A stretch of 64,000 bases of DNA from JBKEAJ01 sp047974415 (GCA_047974415.1 JBKECH010000002.1:1-64000), one strand, 5' to 3'. Counted from the stretch's first letter, positions 8,087 to 19,017 are shown. Numbers and translations: made by a program. The notes: a model not told the origin generated them from the letters alone.

Positions 8087-9543
8087 GCTATAAACTTCCT
8101 CTCTGCGAAGTATACTAAAACAAAGAATGAAATAAATAAAAACGAGTTTATTGCAAATAGCCCTGCTGTGCTTGCTATCCGTTGCTGTATGAGTAAGGAC
8201 AATGTGTATATGATGATTGCAGACATGAGGTACATAAAGGCCTCTTTTATCTTATAATTAACGTGAAAATGTTTTTGACCCTCAACATACGAAACAATAC
8301 ACATCAGACCATAGCCGAACATTAGAGCCATTGCAGAACCGATCATGCCGATTGCTGGGACTAAGATAATGTTTAAAATTATTATTGATATTGCTCCTAG
8401 GGCAGAGATGCTCGCTCCTTTTTTTGTCTTGTCGGTAAGTTTATACCACACAGACAGAACATAATATACTCCCAAAAATAAGTTGCCAAGAAGTATAAAC
8501 GGCAGAATCTTTAGTCCCTCCCAATATTCTTTAGGAATAATCAGTTTTATTTGTTCCTGAAACAGTAATATGCCTAAGAAGGCTATGAGCCCAACTATGA
8601 CAAATAAGTTTAGGGTGTCTGCATATATCTTCCTGTCCGCCTCTTTCCCTCTTGAAAAGAAGAATGGCTCAAATGCATATCTGAACGCTTGAGTGAACAT
8701 GCTTAAAAGAACAGCAATTTTAGTATTTGCCCCATAAATCCCCAGAACTCTTAATGCCTCATCTCCGTTGTTTAATAGCTTGGGTAGGAGTAGCTTGTCT
8801 GATTGTAGCCCAAGCATACCCATTAACCCTACAAACATTATGGGCAAACCGTAGTTAAGCATTTTTCTTAGTAGTTGTCTGTCGAAGATAAGTTGCTGGC
8901 TTCTGATGTACGGCAATAACATCACAAGAGTAGTTGCAGATGCCAAAAGATTAGAAATGAATATATACGCCTCCTTACTGTCATGTAAGTATATATCATC
9001 TAGCCATTTGATGTGATATCTATTAATTAGATATGGGCATAATAGCAGAAAGAACAAGTTTGCTGAGATGTTGACGGCAATATTTACGAGTTTATATATG
9101 GCAAAAGTTCTAGCTTTATTTTCTAAGCGCAAATATGAAAACGGAATGGAGCTTATTACGTCCAATCCGACAATGAGCGCCATGATTACAATATAGGATG
9201 GTAAGGTGTTGCCACCAAGATAACTAGCTGTGGGTGTGCGTGCAAACCACGATATTGCAACAAAGAGGAGAGTCGATACCGAAAGAGTTATAAATGCAGT
9301 GGAGAAAGAGCGATCTTTATTCTCTTTGTCGGTTGCAAATCGAAAGAATGATGTTTCCATACCATAGGTAAGAATAACAAGAAGTACGGCAACATAGGCA
9401 TACAGCTGTGTTACAACTCCATACTCCTCAGGCTTAAGTACTGCTACGTACAGAGGGAACAAGGCCCAATTTAGAAATCGCCCTAAAACACTACTTAGCC
9501 CATAGATTGCAGTATCGCTAAACAACTTCTTTAATGATGACAT
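8071..9543 (-). CDS. polysaccharide biosynthesis/flippase protein (Wzx/MATE-like)
   Basis: A 490-residue integral membrane protein with about 12-14 hydrophobic segments. The start LKKLFSDTAIYGLSSVLGRFLNWALFPLYVAVL and the following EEYGVVTQLYAY are typical of the polysaccharide transporter family, which flips lipid-linked oligosaccharides or export intermediates across the inner membrane. The substrate is unknown; no glycosyltransferase cluster is adjacent. It is downstream of tRNA-Pro on the same strand. The final four residues and the stop lie inside a repeat-element end, so the original C-terminus may have been longer or different. Confidence 0.85.
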   Translation of the reverse strand: MSSLKKLFSDTAIYGLSSVLGRFLNWALFPLYVAVLKPEEYGVVTQLYAYVAVLLVILTYGMETSFFRFATDKENKDRSFSTAFITLSVSTLLFVAISWFARTPTASYLGGNTLPSYIVIMALIVGLDVISSIPFSYLRLENKARTFAIYKLVNIAVNISANLFFLLLCPYLINRYHIKWLDDIYLHDSKEAYIFISNLLASATTLVMLLPYIRSQQLIFDRQLLRKMLNYGLPIMFVGLMGMLGLQSDKLLLPKLLNNGDEALRVLGIYGANTKIAVLLSMFTQAFRYAFEPFFFSRGKEADRKIYADTLNLFVIVGLIAFLGILLFQEQIKLIIPKEYWEGLKILPFILLGNLFLGVYYVLSVWYKLTDKTKKGASISALGAISIIILNIILVPAIGMIGSAMALMFGYGLMCIVSYVEGQKHFHVNYKIKEAFMYLMSAIIIYTLSLLIQQRIASTAGLFAINSFLFISFFVLVYFAERKFIAKVRP

Positions 9544-9619
9544 GTCTCTGATAAGTTTTTGATAGAAAATACAATAAAATCACTTCTTGTATGCAGTCTT
9601 GCCTTGAGGTCGTCTTTTG

Positions 9620-9692
9620 TCGGGATGATCCGACTCGAACGGACGACCCCCACGTCCCGAACATAGTACGCTACCAACTGCGCTACATCCCG
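9620..9692 (-). tRNA. tRNA-Pro (anticodon CGG)
   Basis: A full cloverleaf folds on the minus strand: 7-bp acceptor CGGGATG/CATCCCG, D stem GCGC/GCGT, anticodon stem CTATG/CGTGG around loop TTCGGGA (anticodon CGG, reading CCG), and T stem GTCCG/CGGAT around TTCGAGT. The anticodon loop and the following bases match bacterial tRNA-Pro. CCA is not encoded. It lies between efp and the flippase gene. Confidence 0.95.
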
Positions 9693-9790
9693 ATTGCAAT
9701 AATACTTGCAAAGTTAGTGCTTTTTAATAATAAAAAGCCATCACAACAGGGTGATAGCTTTGATGATATCTTTTTTATCTTGCTACTTAC

Positions 9791-10360
9791 TTATTTCTTC
9801 ACTCTTTCGAGGTAGTTGTTGTTAGAAGTGTCAATCTTAATAGTATCGCCAGTGTTGATAAACAATGGAACCATAATCGTTGCTCCTGTTTCTACTGTTG
9901 CCTGCTTTAAGGCTGTAGAAGAAGCAGTGTTGCCTTTTTCAGATGGTTCGGCATAGGTAACTTCCATCTCAATGTTGGCAGGCATTTCTAAGTTTAACGG
10001 TGTGTCGGTATCAGCATGAATTATTAAGTCGCAGACCACTCCCTCTTTCAGGAGGCTCTGGTTGTCTATCATATTTTCTTCCAATAGCACTTGCTCGAAA
10101 GTTTCGGTGTTCATAAAATTGTACCCAGTTTCATCTTTGTATAGATATTGATAAGGGCGACGTTCAACACGGACAGTATTTATTTTGGCACTAGATGGGA
10201 ACGTATTATCCAAAACTTTGCCTGTCTTTACATTCCTAAGTTTTGTTCTTACAAAAGCAGCCCCTTTTCCTGGCTTAACATGTAGGAATTCGAGAACAGA
10301 GAAAATGTTGCCGTTGAGCTCTATGCAAACTCCTTTTTTGATGTCAGATGTACTTGCCAT
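9791..10360 (-). CDS. efp: elongation factor P
   Basis: EF-P binds between the P and E sites and relieves stalling at polyproline. The 189-residue product has the KOW-like N-terminal domain with the tip loop KPGKGAAFVRTKLRN, where a lysine sits at the position modified in many bacteria, then two OB domains ending near IKIDTSNNNYLERVKK. Length is normal. It starts 8 nt after rho on the same strand. The nearby tRNA-Pro(CGG) is a functional echo, since EF-P acts on proline codons, but the link is positional only. No EpmA/EpmB-type modification gene is in the window. Confidence 0.96.
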   Translation of the reverse strand: MASTSDIKKGVCIELNGNIFSVLEFLHVKPGKGAAFVRTKLRNVKTGKVLDNTFPSSAKINTVRVERRPYQYLYKDETGYNFMNTETFEQVLLEENMIDNQSLLKEGVVCDLIIHADTDTPLNLEMPANIEMEVTYAEPSEKGNTASSTALKQATVETGATIMVPLFINTGDTIKIDTSNNNYLERVKK

Positions 10361-10368
10361 ATCTTCTA

Positions 10369-12045
<1,677 letters not shown>

Positions 12046-12180
12046 ATGTATTTTTGATTTATTGTCAGGTGTTTACGTTGCCATGCTTGTTATGGCTACA
12101 ATTACCTATTTCTTGTTTTACAACTGTAAAACTGGTAATACGAGCGAAATTTATACGTGATTAATTGTGAGAATTCTCTG

Positions 12181-12210
12181 CAAAGGTATTATAAATGTTA
12201 TACCGACCAA
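12181..12210 (-). promoter_or_regulatory. promoter of rho
   Basis: On the minus strand TTG (12208-12210), 19 nt, then TACCTTTG (12181-12188), a full match to the Bacteroidota pattern. The leader to the rho ATG would be about 130 nt, long enough for the autogenous attenuation known for rho genes in other bacteria. Confidence 0.7.
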
Positions 12211-12256
12211 ATATTTTTTTGAAAATTACCGTGTCAAGATAAAAAAATACCACTTG

Positions 12257-12823
12257 CTATATACCCCATCTGTCCAGCTTGACATCGAAGCCGGCAAAGA
12301 GAAGGAGTCTTAGTACAAAATTGTTTATTAGCTCATCTATTGTGCTCTCTTCTGAGTAGAAAGACGGTGATGCGGGATAAATAACTCCTCCACTACTGGA
12401 GATTTTTTGCATATTGGCAATGTGAATGTTGTTGAGAGGACTTTCACGGCATACTAAAATAAGTTGACGGCGTTCCTTTAGCATCACATCCGCGCTTCTG
12501 CTTATCAGGTCATTGGAAATGCCGTTGGCAATGCGTCCCAGCATTCCCATTGAGCAAGGACAAATGAACATACAGTCTATGCCACCACTGCCAGATGCAA
12601 GGGGTGACATAAAACTATGGTTATCTTCAATGATGACTTTATTGGAGAATGTCTGAGCTTGTGTTAGCTCCTTCTCCCACACTATTTTTGCCGAGTCGGT
12701 ATAGACCACACGCAAGCTGCTCCATTGCTTGGCAATATCCATCAAGCTACTTATTAGCTTATGCGCATATATAGCGCCACTTGCGCCTGTTACTCCTATT
12801 GCTATGTTGGGGCGACTTGTCAT
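12257..12823 (-). CDS. ubiX: UbiX-type flavin prenyltransferase
   Basis: UbiX attaches a dimethylallyl group to FMN to make prenylated FMN, the cofactor of UbiD decarboxylases. The 188-residue product has the N-terminal flavin motif IAIGVTGASGAIYAHKL, the middle CPCSMGMLGRIANGISNDLISRSADVMLKERRQLILVCRESPLN and a normal length. Its ATG overlaps the TGA of the upstream mannosidase (ATGA), suggesting translational coupling, though no functional link is evident. No ubiD partner is in the window. Confidence 0.93.
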   Translation of the reverse strand: MTSRPNIAIGVTGASGAIYAHKLISSLMDIAKQWSSLRVVYTDSAKIVWEKELTQAQTFSNKVIIEDNHSFMSPLASGSGGIDCMFICPCSMGMLGRIANGISNDLISRSADVMLKERRQLILVCRESPLNNIHIANMQKISSSGGVIYPASPSFYSEESTIDELINNFVLRLLLFAGFDVKLDRWGI

Positions 12824-15408
12824 CAGTAGGTGTCGGCAATAGACATAAACTTGAAGTCGTCGGTATTTACCTGCTGATTATCGTCAGACTTAAATTTAAT
12901 ATTATACTCCTTATTCGGGAGGATATCAATAAAATTGTCAGAAAAATGCCCCTTCGTTTTCTCATTGAAAACATAAAGATTCTTTAATAGTTTATCAGAT
13001 TTGATATTGAGTGTTAGAACATTCCCGTCCGCAGTGAAGCTTATCTTTGGTTTTGTGTCCTTTGGAAGGTCCAGTTGCTTGACCCTTCTGTTATAGAATA
13101 AATTGCGACATAGGATATTCCCCTTGCTCTCCACCTCAACTTCCAGCACACTGTTACCTCCCAATGTTCGTAGCTTTGGACCATCAAGGGGGTACTTGGC
13201 AAGTGCTTGTGCGGTATTTGAATTCATATCAAAGGTTTCGCTCCACTCGCTTCTTAGCTCGCCAGAGAAGCTGATAACCTTGAAGTTGGCGGTGCATGGC
13301 AAGCTGCCAGTATGCACACTGTCTGATATCATAATTATCTCCAGACTTGAACCTCTTTTTACGGGCGACACTACAAAGTTAGCAAAAGCTTTCTTTGCAA
13401 AATACTGCTCGGCCTTCCAGACTCCGTAGTAGTCTATTGACGACCATGAAGCCACTGGCCACACATCGTTCAGTTGCCAATATAACGAGCCCATACAAAC
13501 CGGTTTGTGCCGACGGTGTGCCAACATACCTTCCTTCATCCCCTCTGCCTGCAAGACCTGTCCAACATACAAGAACTTGTCAAAGTCCTCAGGAATGTGA
13601 TAGTATTTATCCATGTACCATTTTATTCGAAGGTTGCCAATGCCACTACGTTGATGCGATGCCATCACTTCCGATTCAATGTCCCAATCTTCTTCTTTTG
13701 TATATTTCTTAACGCTGTGGAAGATTGGAAACGACTGGAATCCGTATTCGCTCACAAATCGAGATTTATGCTCTTCAAAGCCCGAAAACTCTTGTTGCCC
13801 ATGCCATACTCCCCAGTAGTGCATATCGCCGTCGTTGGCGTTTGTTTCGTCGGAGCGCACCTTGATATCGCCAGTGGCAGGCGACGACGCCCAATAAGGC
13901 AGATCGCAATATTTGGAAACCTGTGTAGGCAATAATTCGTGGAAAAGTGCTAAATAACCATTCCAAATCTCTTTTTTCTGTCCCTCGTCGTATCGCTCGC
14001 GCCAGCCCCAGCCCATGCCAGGCTTATCGTAGTTTGCCCATGCATTTTCAATCTCATTGTTGCCACACCAAAGCACTATGCTAGGGTGGTTTCTTAGTCG
14101 CTTGATGTTATAGGCGGCTTCGCTTGCTACGCTGTTCAGAAATGTTGAGTCCCATGGATACATACTGCAGGCAAACATAAAATCCTGCCAAACCATCAGT
14201 CCATATTGGTCGCACAGCTCGTAGAACTTCTTGTATTCATAGATGCCTCCGCCCCATACTCTTATCATATTCATGTTGGAATGGCGGGCTGAGCCAAGGA
14301 TGTGCTCGTAGGTCTTGTCGCTTACTCGTGCTGGGAACACATCGTTGGGAATGTAATTGGCTCCTTTTGCAAACACAGGAATGCCGTTAACCTTAAAATA
14401 GAACGGAGTTCCCAAGGAGTCCTTTTCTGTAATCAGCTCCACCTTTCGCAACCCAATCATGTCTTGCTCTCTGTCCACCAGATCATCGTCTTGATATAGC
14501 TCACAAACGAAATTATAGAGGTTTGCTTTGCCCATGCCATTAGGCCACCATAAGTCAGGCTTACTAATCTTGATAGGGATGTTTATTGTTGTCTCAGATA
14601 CTCCAGTTTCTGCCTTGGCAACAATAAGACCGTTGGCTTTAATTACAATCTTTGTGTCCTTGAACTGTTCGCCTCCCAAAGTTATTTGTGCAATCAGCGA
14701 AGCCTCATCCTTATTAACATCCACTTGTTTATAGTAGATGTCGTTTAGTTTAACGGAGTTCCACGTCAGTAGGGTGATAGGTTTCCAAACCCCAGATGTT
14801 ACTAGCCTTGGTCCCCAGTCCCATCCAAACTGATAGGGAGCTTTGCGGATGTATGGACTAACACGTTGCTCGTCTTCCAAACCTCCGTTGCTGGCTTGGT
14901 CGTTGCTGGCAGGCAAGCGGTATTTGCGAGACTTAAGAATATGCAAGCCCTCTTTTATTGGAGACTTGAAGTAGATGTTAAGCTCATTGTTCCTTTGTGC
15001 AAGCTCCTTGATGTCAACAGTGTGTCCAACAAACATATTGTCGGTCGAAAGGATTATTTTACCGTTCAAGATAACCTCTGCATAAGTATCCAGACCGTCA
15101 AATTGTAGCTCGATGTGTTCTTTGCTTAGGCGCTCCTCGTCAATTTCAAAATTGCAGCGATACACCCAATCCTTCTTGTCAATCCACTGTTGGTCTTTTT
15201 CGTTGAGACGGTAAAAAGGGTCCTCGATTACCTTGTTGTTTAAGAGGTCTGTATGCACACATCCAGGAACACTTGCCTGCATCCACTTATCTGCCGAGGC
15301 CTCCTTAAAAGACCACGAGCTGTTCAGCTCTGTTTTTTCTATCATGCCGTTGTTGGTACAATTGGTAAATAATACTAATAAAAGTAGGGGAGTAAGAGAC
15401 TTATTCAT
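12823..15408 (-). CDS. GH2 beta-mannosidase, lipoprotein
   Basis: An 861-residue glycoside hydrolase family 2 enzyme, most like beta-mannosidases that release terminal beta-mannose from manno-oligosaccharides or N-glycan cores. A type II signal (LLLLVLFTNC) predicts lipidation at Cys17. Domain order: sugar-binding jelly roll (~25-200), Ig-like (~200-320), TIM barrel (~320-640), C-terminal beta domains. The acid/base is in WCGNNEIENAW (Glu452) and the nucleophile in FVSEYGFQSFP (Glu554). WGWDWGPRL-type text (GWDWGPRLVTSG, 195-206) is typical of the mannosidase branch. It is a single gene, not next to a SusC/D pair. Confidence 0.9.
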   Translation of the reverse strand: MNKSLTPLLLLVLFTNCTNNGMIEKTELNSSWSFKEASADKWMQASVPGCVHTDLLNNKVIEDPFYRLNEKDQQWIDKKDWVYRCNFEIDEERLSKEHIELQFDGLDTYAEVILNGKIILSTDNMFVGHTVDIKELAQRNNELNIYFKSPIKEGLHILKSRKYRLPASNDQASNGGLEDEQRVSPYIRKAPYQFGWDWGPRLVTSGVWKPITLLTWNSVKLNDIYYKQVDVNKDEASLIAQITLGGEQFKDTKIVIKANGLIVAKAETGVSETTINIPIKISKPDLWWPNGMGKANLYNFVCELYQDDDLVDREQDMIGLRKVELITEKDSLGTPFYFKVNGIPVFAKGANYIPNDVFPARVSDKTYEHILGSARHSNMNMIRVWGGGIYEYKKFYELCDQYGLMVWQDFMFACSMYPWDSTFLNSVASEAAYNIKRLRNHPSIVLWCGNNEIENAWANYDKPGMGWGWRERYDEGQKKEIWNGYLALFHELLPTQVSKYCDLPYWASSPATGDIKVRSDETNANDGDMHYWGVWHGQQEFSGFEEHKSRFVSEYGFQSFPIFHSVKKYTKEEDWDIESEVMASHQRSGIGNLRIKWYMDKYYHIPEDFDKFLYVGQVLQAEGMKEGMLAHRRHKPVCMGSLYWQLNDVWPVASWSSIDYYGVWKAEQYFAKKAFANFVVSPVKRGSSLEIIMISDSVHTGSLPCTANFKVISFSGELRSEWSETFDMNSNTAQALAKYPLDGPKLRTLGGNSVLEVEVESKGNILCRNLFYNRRVKQLDLPKDTKPKISFTADGNVLTLNIKSDKLLKNLYVFNEKTKGHFSDNFIDILPNKEYNIKFKSDDNQQVNTDDFKFMSIADTY

Positions 15409-15436
15409 AGTTCACTAAAATGATAAATATTCTCGT

Positions 15437-15444
15437 CAAAGGTA
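15437..15444 (-). promoter_or_regulatory. -7 element of the mannosidase gene
   Basis: TACCTTTG on the minus strand matches TAnnTTTG about 28 nt before the ATG at 15408. At the expected -33 distance (20 nt) only TTC is present, so the promoter is weak or activated. Confidence 0.45.
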
Positions 15445-15588
15445 CATATTTATTCCGATTTGTTGAAGGGCACAGCAAAAAATAAAATATGTCTTAAGCG
15501 ACAGTTCGCCAGCCTTTCCCTCGCCTTCTTGCCCGAGACAAGAAAATACTGATGGAGAGCTCTCGATGAAATGTTATGCGAGCAGAAC

Positions 15589-15618
15589 TTGCTAGGCACT
15601 TAGTTATTCGTATCTTTG
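15589..15618 (+). promoter_or_regulatory. promoter of the CDF transporter gene
   Basis: TTG at 15589-15591, 19 nt, then TATCTTTG at 15611-15618, a full Bacteroidota-type match. Predicted transcription begins only about 20 nt before the ATG at 15648, which supports that ATG over the upstream in-frame codons. Confidence 0.65.
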
Positions 15619-15647
15619 CTAACTATACAAACATAGTATTATATACC

Positions 15648-16574
15648 ATGTCACATACGCATTTGCATTCACACTCTCATCAGCACGACCATCACCATGT
15701 GCATCCATCCGCAGTTTCGCACAGCCGAGCCTTTGCCGTAGGCATTGCCCTGAATGTTATATTTGTAGTTGTAGAACTTGTTTACGGACTGATAGCTAAT
15801 TCCTCAGCACTGCTTGCCGACGCCGGACACAACGCAAGTGACGTACTGGGACTAGTCTTTGCTTGGACAGCTGCATGGCTTGCCACCATTCGTCCACACG
15901 GAAAGTACACCTACGGACTACGAAAGTCCACCATTCTAGTATCCATACTGAATGCCCTCCTATTATTTGGCGCTGTCGTCCTAATCGGATGGGATGCCAT
16001 TGGCAAGTTCAAAAATCCCGCACCTGTTGCTGGCACGCAGGTAATAATTGTTGCTACAATAGGGATAATCATCAACACAGCAACGGCAATGATGTTTATG
16101 AAAGGGCAAAAGAACGACCTGAACGTTCGAGGAGCTTTTTTGCACATGGCTGCCGATGCTGGGGTATCCTTGGGAGTTGTTATTGCAGGCATACTTATCA
16201 ATATTACAGGTCTGCAATGGATAGACCCCATCACGAGCCTTCTCATTATTATTGTGATACTCTGGAGCACATGGCGTTTGTTTACTGATTCCATAGACCT
16301 TGCCCTCGACGCCGTGCCGAAGAATATCAAGCTTGGAGAAGTAAAAAGTTTCATCCTCTCGCAGGGCGAAGTGCTCAATGTCCATGACCTCCATATCTGG
16401 GCAATTAGCACCACTCAGGTCGCCCTGACGGCACATGTGGTCGTAAATAGCAATCCGAACGATGCCTTCATCGGAGACTTGCAAAAGGAACTAGAGAAAA
16501 GGTTCAGCATCAACCATACAACCTTCCAAATTGAAAACGAAGTCATCGAAAAAGAGTGCCATCCCATAGTCTAA
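15648..16574 (+). CDS. cation diffusion facilitator (zinc/cadmium/cobalt efflux)
   Basis: CDF proteins are dimeric proton antiporters exporting divalent metals. The product (308 aa from the ATG at 15648) starts with a histidine-rich metal-binding tail (HTHLHSHSHQHDHHHVHPS), then six membrane segments. ADAGHNASD in TM2 and HMAADAGVS in TM5 supply the His/Asp metal-site residues; a cytoplasmic C-terminal domain (LHIWAISTTQVALTAHVVV) follows. The frame stays open to 15576, but the predicted promoter lies within that extension, so the later ATG is preferred. The H-x3-D / H-x3-D pattern favours zinc. Confidence 0.93.
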   Translation: MSHTHLHSHSHQHDHHHVHPSAVSHSRAFAVGIALNVIFVVVELVYGLIANSSALLADAGHNASDVLGLVFAWTAAWLATIRPHGKYTYGLRKSTILVSILNALLLFGAVVLIGWDAIGKFKNPAPVAGTQVIIVATIGIIINTATAMMFMKGQKNDLNVRGAFLHMAADAGVSLGVVIAGILINITGLQWIDPITSLLIIIVILWSTWRLFTDSIDLALDAVPKNIKLGEVKSFILSQGEVLNVHDLHIWAISTTQVALTAHVVVNSNPNDAFIGDLQKELEKRFSINHTTFQIENEVIEKECHPIV

Positions 16575-16634
16575 GAGACTAGTGCTTAAAAATATCGGAC
16601 GGCACTCTTGTCGGCATTCTCGTCAGCAACTACG

Positions 16635-16782
16635 TAGTGTCTGTCTATAATGATGGGAGTCTGAACTAGAAAATTAAATATCAAGGCTTGCCGTTCTGTA
16701 TGCTGGGAGTTTGTGAATTGGGAGTTTACTTGTGTAAATGGATAATTCGCAAAGTAAGCATAACGCAGATAGACGGACTCTA
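16635..16782 (-). mobile_element. MITE-like element, family 1, near full length
   Basis: About 148 bp, starting TAGTGTCTGTCTATAATG and ending AGACGGACTCTA, with the family body (AATTAAATATCAAGGCTTGC, then CGCAAAGTAAGCATAACGC). The ends are imperfect inverted repeats and both finish with TA. The last CTA (16780-16782) is the TAG stop of the minus-strand outer-membrane protein gene. No ORF inside. Confidence 0.75.
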
Positions 16783-17847
16783 CTTGCTACTTGCGTAGTC
16801 TTCTTGCTTGGTGGCTTTCTTTTTATTGCCAAAGGAATAGACAAGCGATATTTTTGCCTGCGAGTTGCGCAAACCATAGCTGTTGCGATGCGTTGACACC
16901 ACTTGTCCATGAGTATTATTGCCAAGTGCTTGCCCATCTACCCTATAGTCTGATGTAACATTGAAGCGACTTTCAATTCTCACGGCAATACCTTTGCTCA
17001 GTTTCAGATCAAAACCTCCCATCACTCCAAAATTATGGGAATTATTATTGCCAGACCAACTGCCATTGCCACTACCATTGTTATTATAGCCAGTACTAGG
17101 CACATAGTGCGAGTATTTGCCCGTGCGCAGGTAGTTGTAGTTTATTCCCACGTAAGGACGAATAAAAAACTTGTCGTAGTACACCAACAAAGGCAGCGAA
17201 ATGTTGTGCATCCCTGCACGGTAGTTATTGTTCAGCGCTTCGCCAACGCTAATCGAACCCTGTGCGTAGTACTCCTGGCTGTCGCTAATGCCAAAGAGGT
17301 AAGCATACTCCAGCCCTGCTCTCAGCCCGAAATGCGAGTTGTCGAAATTTCGCTTTGCGTACATGCCTCCAGAAAGCATCGGAGCAATGGGTTTGCGATA
17401 CGATTCGTGCTTATAGTTTTCGTACCAAATACCCGAACCAAGCGAAACTTCATAACTAGTTTGTGCCATCACCATTGTTTGGAAAGCAAAACCAAAGACA
17501 GCAAAAAAACCTAACTTCCTCATAATCTCTAAATTTTTAATGTTTTCATTAACTATGATGGAGTTTATCGGAATGGTGGCACTTCTGTCTTCAGAAATCA
17601 ACATTAAATTTGCTAATCCTGTGGTAGTATCGATATTTAAAATGCTGACAAACTTCACCTTGTCGAGCAATAGATTATTTATCTCTGCTTGGACAAAGAC
17701 CGTATCGTACACCACAAGCGTGTCGTAAACAATAACATCCTCGTATACAAACACCGTGTCGCGCTGAGCCTCGGCATCTGGCAACATCCAAAGGAGCAGG
17801 AGCAAAATGCTTGCTAGCTTTAAGTTACTTTGCATTTGCGCTGTCAA
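16780..17847 (-). CDS. outer-membrane beta-barrel protein with an extra N-terminal segment (possible two-gene fusion)
   Basis: The 355-residue frame has two signal-peptide-like stretches. Residues 1-28 (MTAQMQSNLKLASILLLLLW...AEAQ) precede a small region with repeated VYDT motifs (VFVYEDVIVYDTLVVYDTVFV). At Met109 a second signal begins (MRKLGFFAVFGFAFQTMVMAQ), followed by an alternating beta pattern (YEVSLGSGIWYENYKHES...GLRAGLEYAYLFG) and a C-terminal KISLVYSFG strand, typical of 8-stranded porin-like barrels. The barrel may be translated separately from 17523 (247 aa). The 5' end overlaps the sigma factor gene by 23 nt. The TAG stop is supplied by the adjacent repeat element. Likely a target or partner of the sigma system; function unknown. 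Confidence 0.7.
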   Translation of the reverse strand: MTAQMQSNLKLASILLLLLWMLPDAEAQRDTVFVYEDVIVYDTLVVYDTVFVQAEINNLLLDKVKFVSILNIDTTTGLANLMLISEDRSATIPINSIIVNENIKNLEIMRKLGFFAVFGFAFQTMVMAQTSYEVSLGSGIWYENYKHESYRKPIAPMLSGGMYAKRNFDNSHFGLRAGLEYAYLFGISDSQEYYAQGSISVGEALNNNYRAGMHNISLPLLVYYDKFFIRPYVGINYNYLRTGKYSHYVPSTGYNNNGSGNGSWSGNNNSHNFGVMGGFDLKLSKGIAVRIESRFNVTSDYRVDGQALGNNTHGQVVSTHRNSYGLRNSQAKISLVYSFGNKKKATKQEDYASSK

Positions 17848-18832
17848 TTATAATTATGGTGTCGCGAACAATTAGTTTCTTGCGGACAAGTCTACTTTTC
17901 TTTACGATTATAGGTTCTCTTTCCTGACGAACCTCTTTGTTGTAGGAAGTGTCAGGTTCTGATACGTGTTCGGTAGGCTTGTGCAGCGCAGTGTCGGTGC
18001 AGACATCCGAGCCTCTTTCATTTGCGTGTCGGAGGGTGTTCGTTGGCACGTTTAGTGGGCTGTTTGTGGGCAGTGTTTTATCCTTGCTAAGGCCGTAGAA
18101 CAAAGCAATGCTCAGAAGTGTAGCTGTCAGTATACCTACTCCCGAATATACGGCAAATTGGCTAGCCATACTAATCTTGGGAAGGAGAATGCTGTGCCAC
18201 TCCGTTGTTGTGGGAAACGCCGAATGCCGAGGGCTGATTTCAAGATTAAGCAACCTACGTCTATACAATTTATCGACACTTCCAAATTTGCATGGAATGA
18301 GCATCAGTAGAAAACGACTTTGCTTGTGTCGTTCTTTTTTGCTGATGGCATCTTGCAACTTGCGTCGTGCTCGTGCCAAGTGCGACTTCGATGTGCCGAT
18401 GCTGATGTTCAACTCCTTGGCAATATCCTTGTGCGAGTATCCGTCCAGCACATACATATTGAACACCAAGCGGTGGTGCTCGGGCAGTGCCTCTATCATC
18501 TGTAGAAGTTGCTCTATGGTAAAATCGGAGTACATATCATCTTTGTCTTGACTAGCAAGGAGGCATTGTGTCAGCTCCTCCTTGTCGGTTTCGTTCCAGC
18601 GCTTACTTTCTCGCAGGTACATCAGTGCAGTGTTTACAGCAATCTTGCGTAGCCACGCATCGAAATGCCCCTTGCCACTAAAACTTTCTGCCTTTTGCAT
18701 GGCAACAACAAAAGCGTCTTGGGCAAGGTCTTCTGCAAGCTCTTTGTCTGAAACATATCTATAGCAGACAGCTATCATCTTTGCAATATTCCTCTGGTAA
18801 GCCTCCTCCCAAAAAATCTTTTTCAAATTCAT
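17825..18832 (-). CDS. ECF sigma-70 factor with C-terminal transmembrane extension
   Basis: Residues 1-165 are a standard ECF sigma factor: region 2 (YRYVSDKELAEDLAQDAFVVAMQKAESFSGKGHFDAWLRKIAVNTAL) and region 4 HTH (LPEHHRLVFNMYVLDGYSHKDIAKELNISIGTSKSHLARARRKL). Beyond ~170 is an extension uncommon in ECF factors: a basic linker, one hydrophobic helix (~226-248, FAVYSGVGILTATLLSIALFYGL) and a ~85-residue polar tail that would be periplasmic. This resembles an anti-sigma module fused to its sigma, so activity may be controlled by membrane tethering or proteolysis. Its 3' end overlaps the outer-membrane protein gene by 23 nt. No separate FecR-type anti-sigma gene is adjacent. Confidence 0.88.
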   Translation of the reverse strand: MNLKKIFWEEAYQRNIAKMIAVCYRYVSDKELAEDLAQDAFVVAMQKAESFSGKGHFDAWLRKIAVNTALMYLRESKRWNETDKEELTQCLLASQDKDDMYSDFTIEQLLQMIEALPEHHRLVFNMYVLDGYSHKDIAKELNISIGTSKSHLARARRKLQDAISKKERHKQSRFLLMLIPCKFGSVDKLYRRRLLNLEISPRHSAFPTTTEWHSILLPKISMASQFAVYSGVGILTATLLSIALFYGLSKDKTLPTNSPLNVPTNTLRHANERGSDVCTDTALHKPTEHVSEPDTSYNKEVRQEREPIIVKKSRLVRKKLIVRDTIIIIDSANAK

Positions 18833-18958
18833 AAAAAGACATCTTTTATCATGAAGCCAAGGACGTCCAATCCTTAGCGCTCAAATACAACATTGTACTA
18901 ATTTGATGCAAAGTTGCTAAAAAGGTGGCACTTTTTATTCATCAATCTTCAATCATCG

Positions 18959-18990
18959 TTTGCATGGGCGATGGGCATGTACTACCTTTG
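18959..18990 (+). promoter_or_regulatory. promoter of the uracil/xanthine permease gene
   Basis: TTTG at 18959-18962, 20 nt, then TACCTTTG at 18983-18990, a full consensus. The start of transcription near 18997 rules out the upstream in-frame start codons and supports the ATG at 19018. Confidence 0.75.
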
Positions 18991-19017
18991 TCAGACATAG
19001 ACAATCACAAAGCAATT

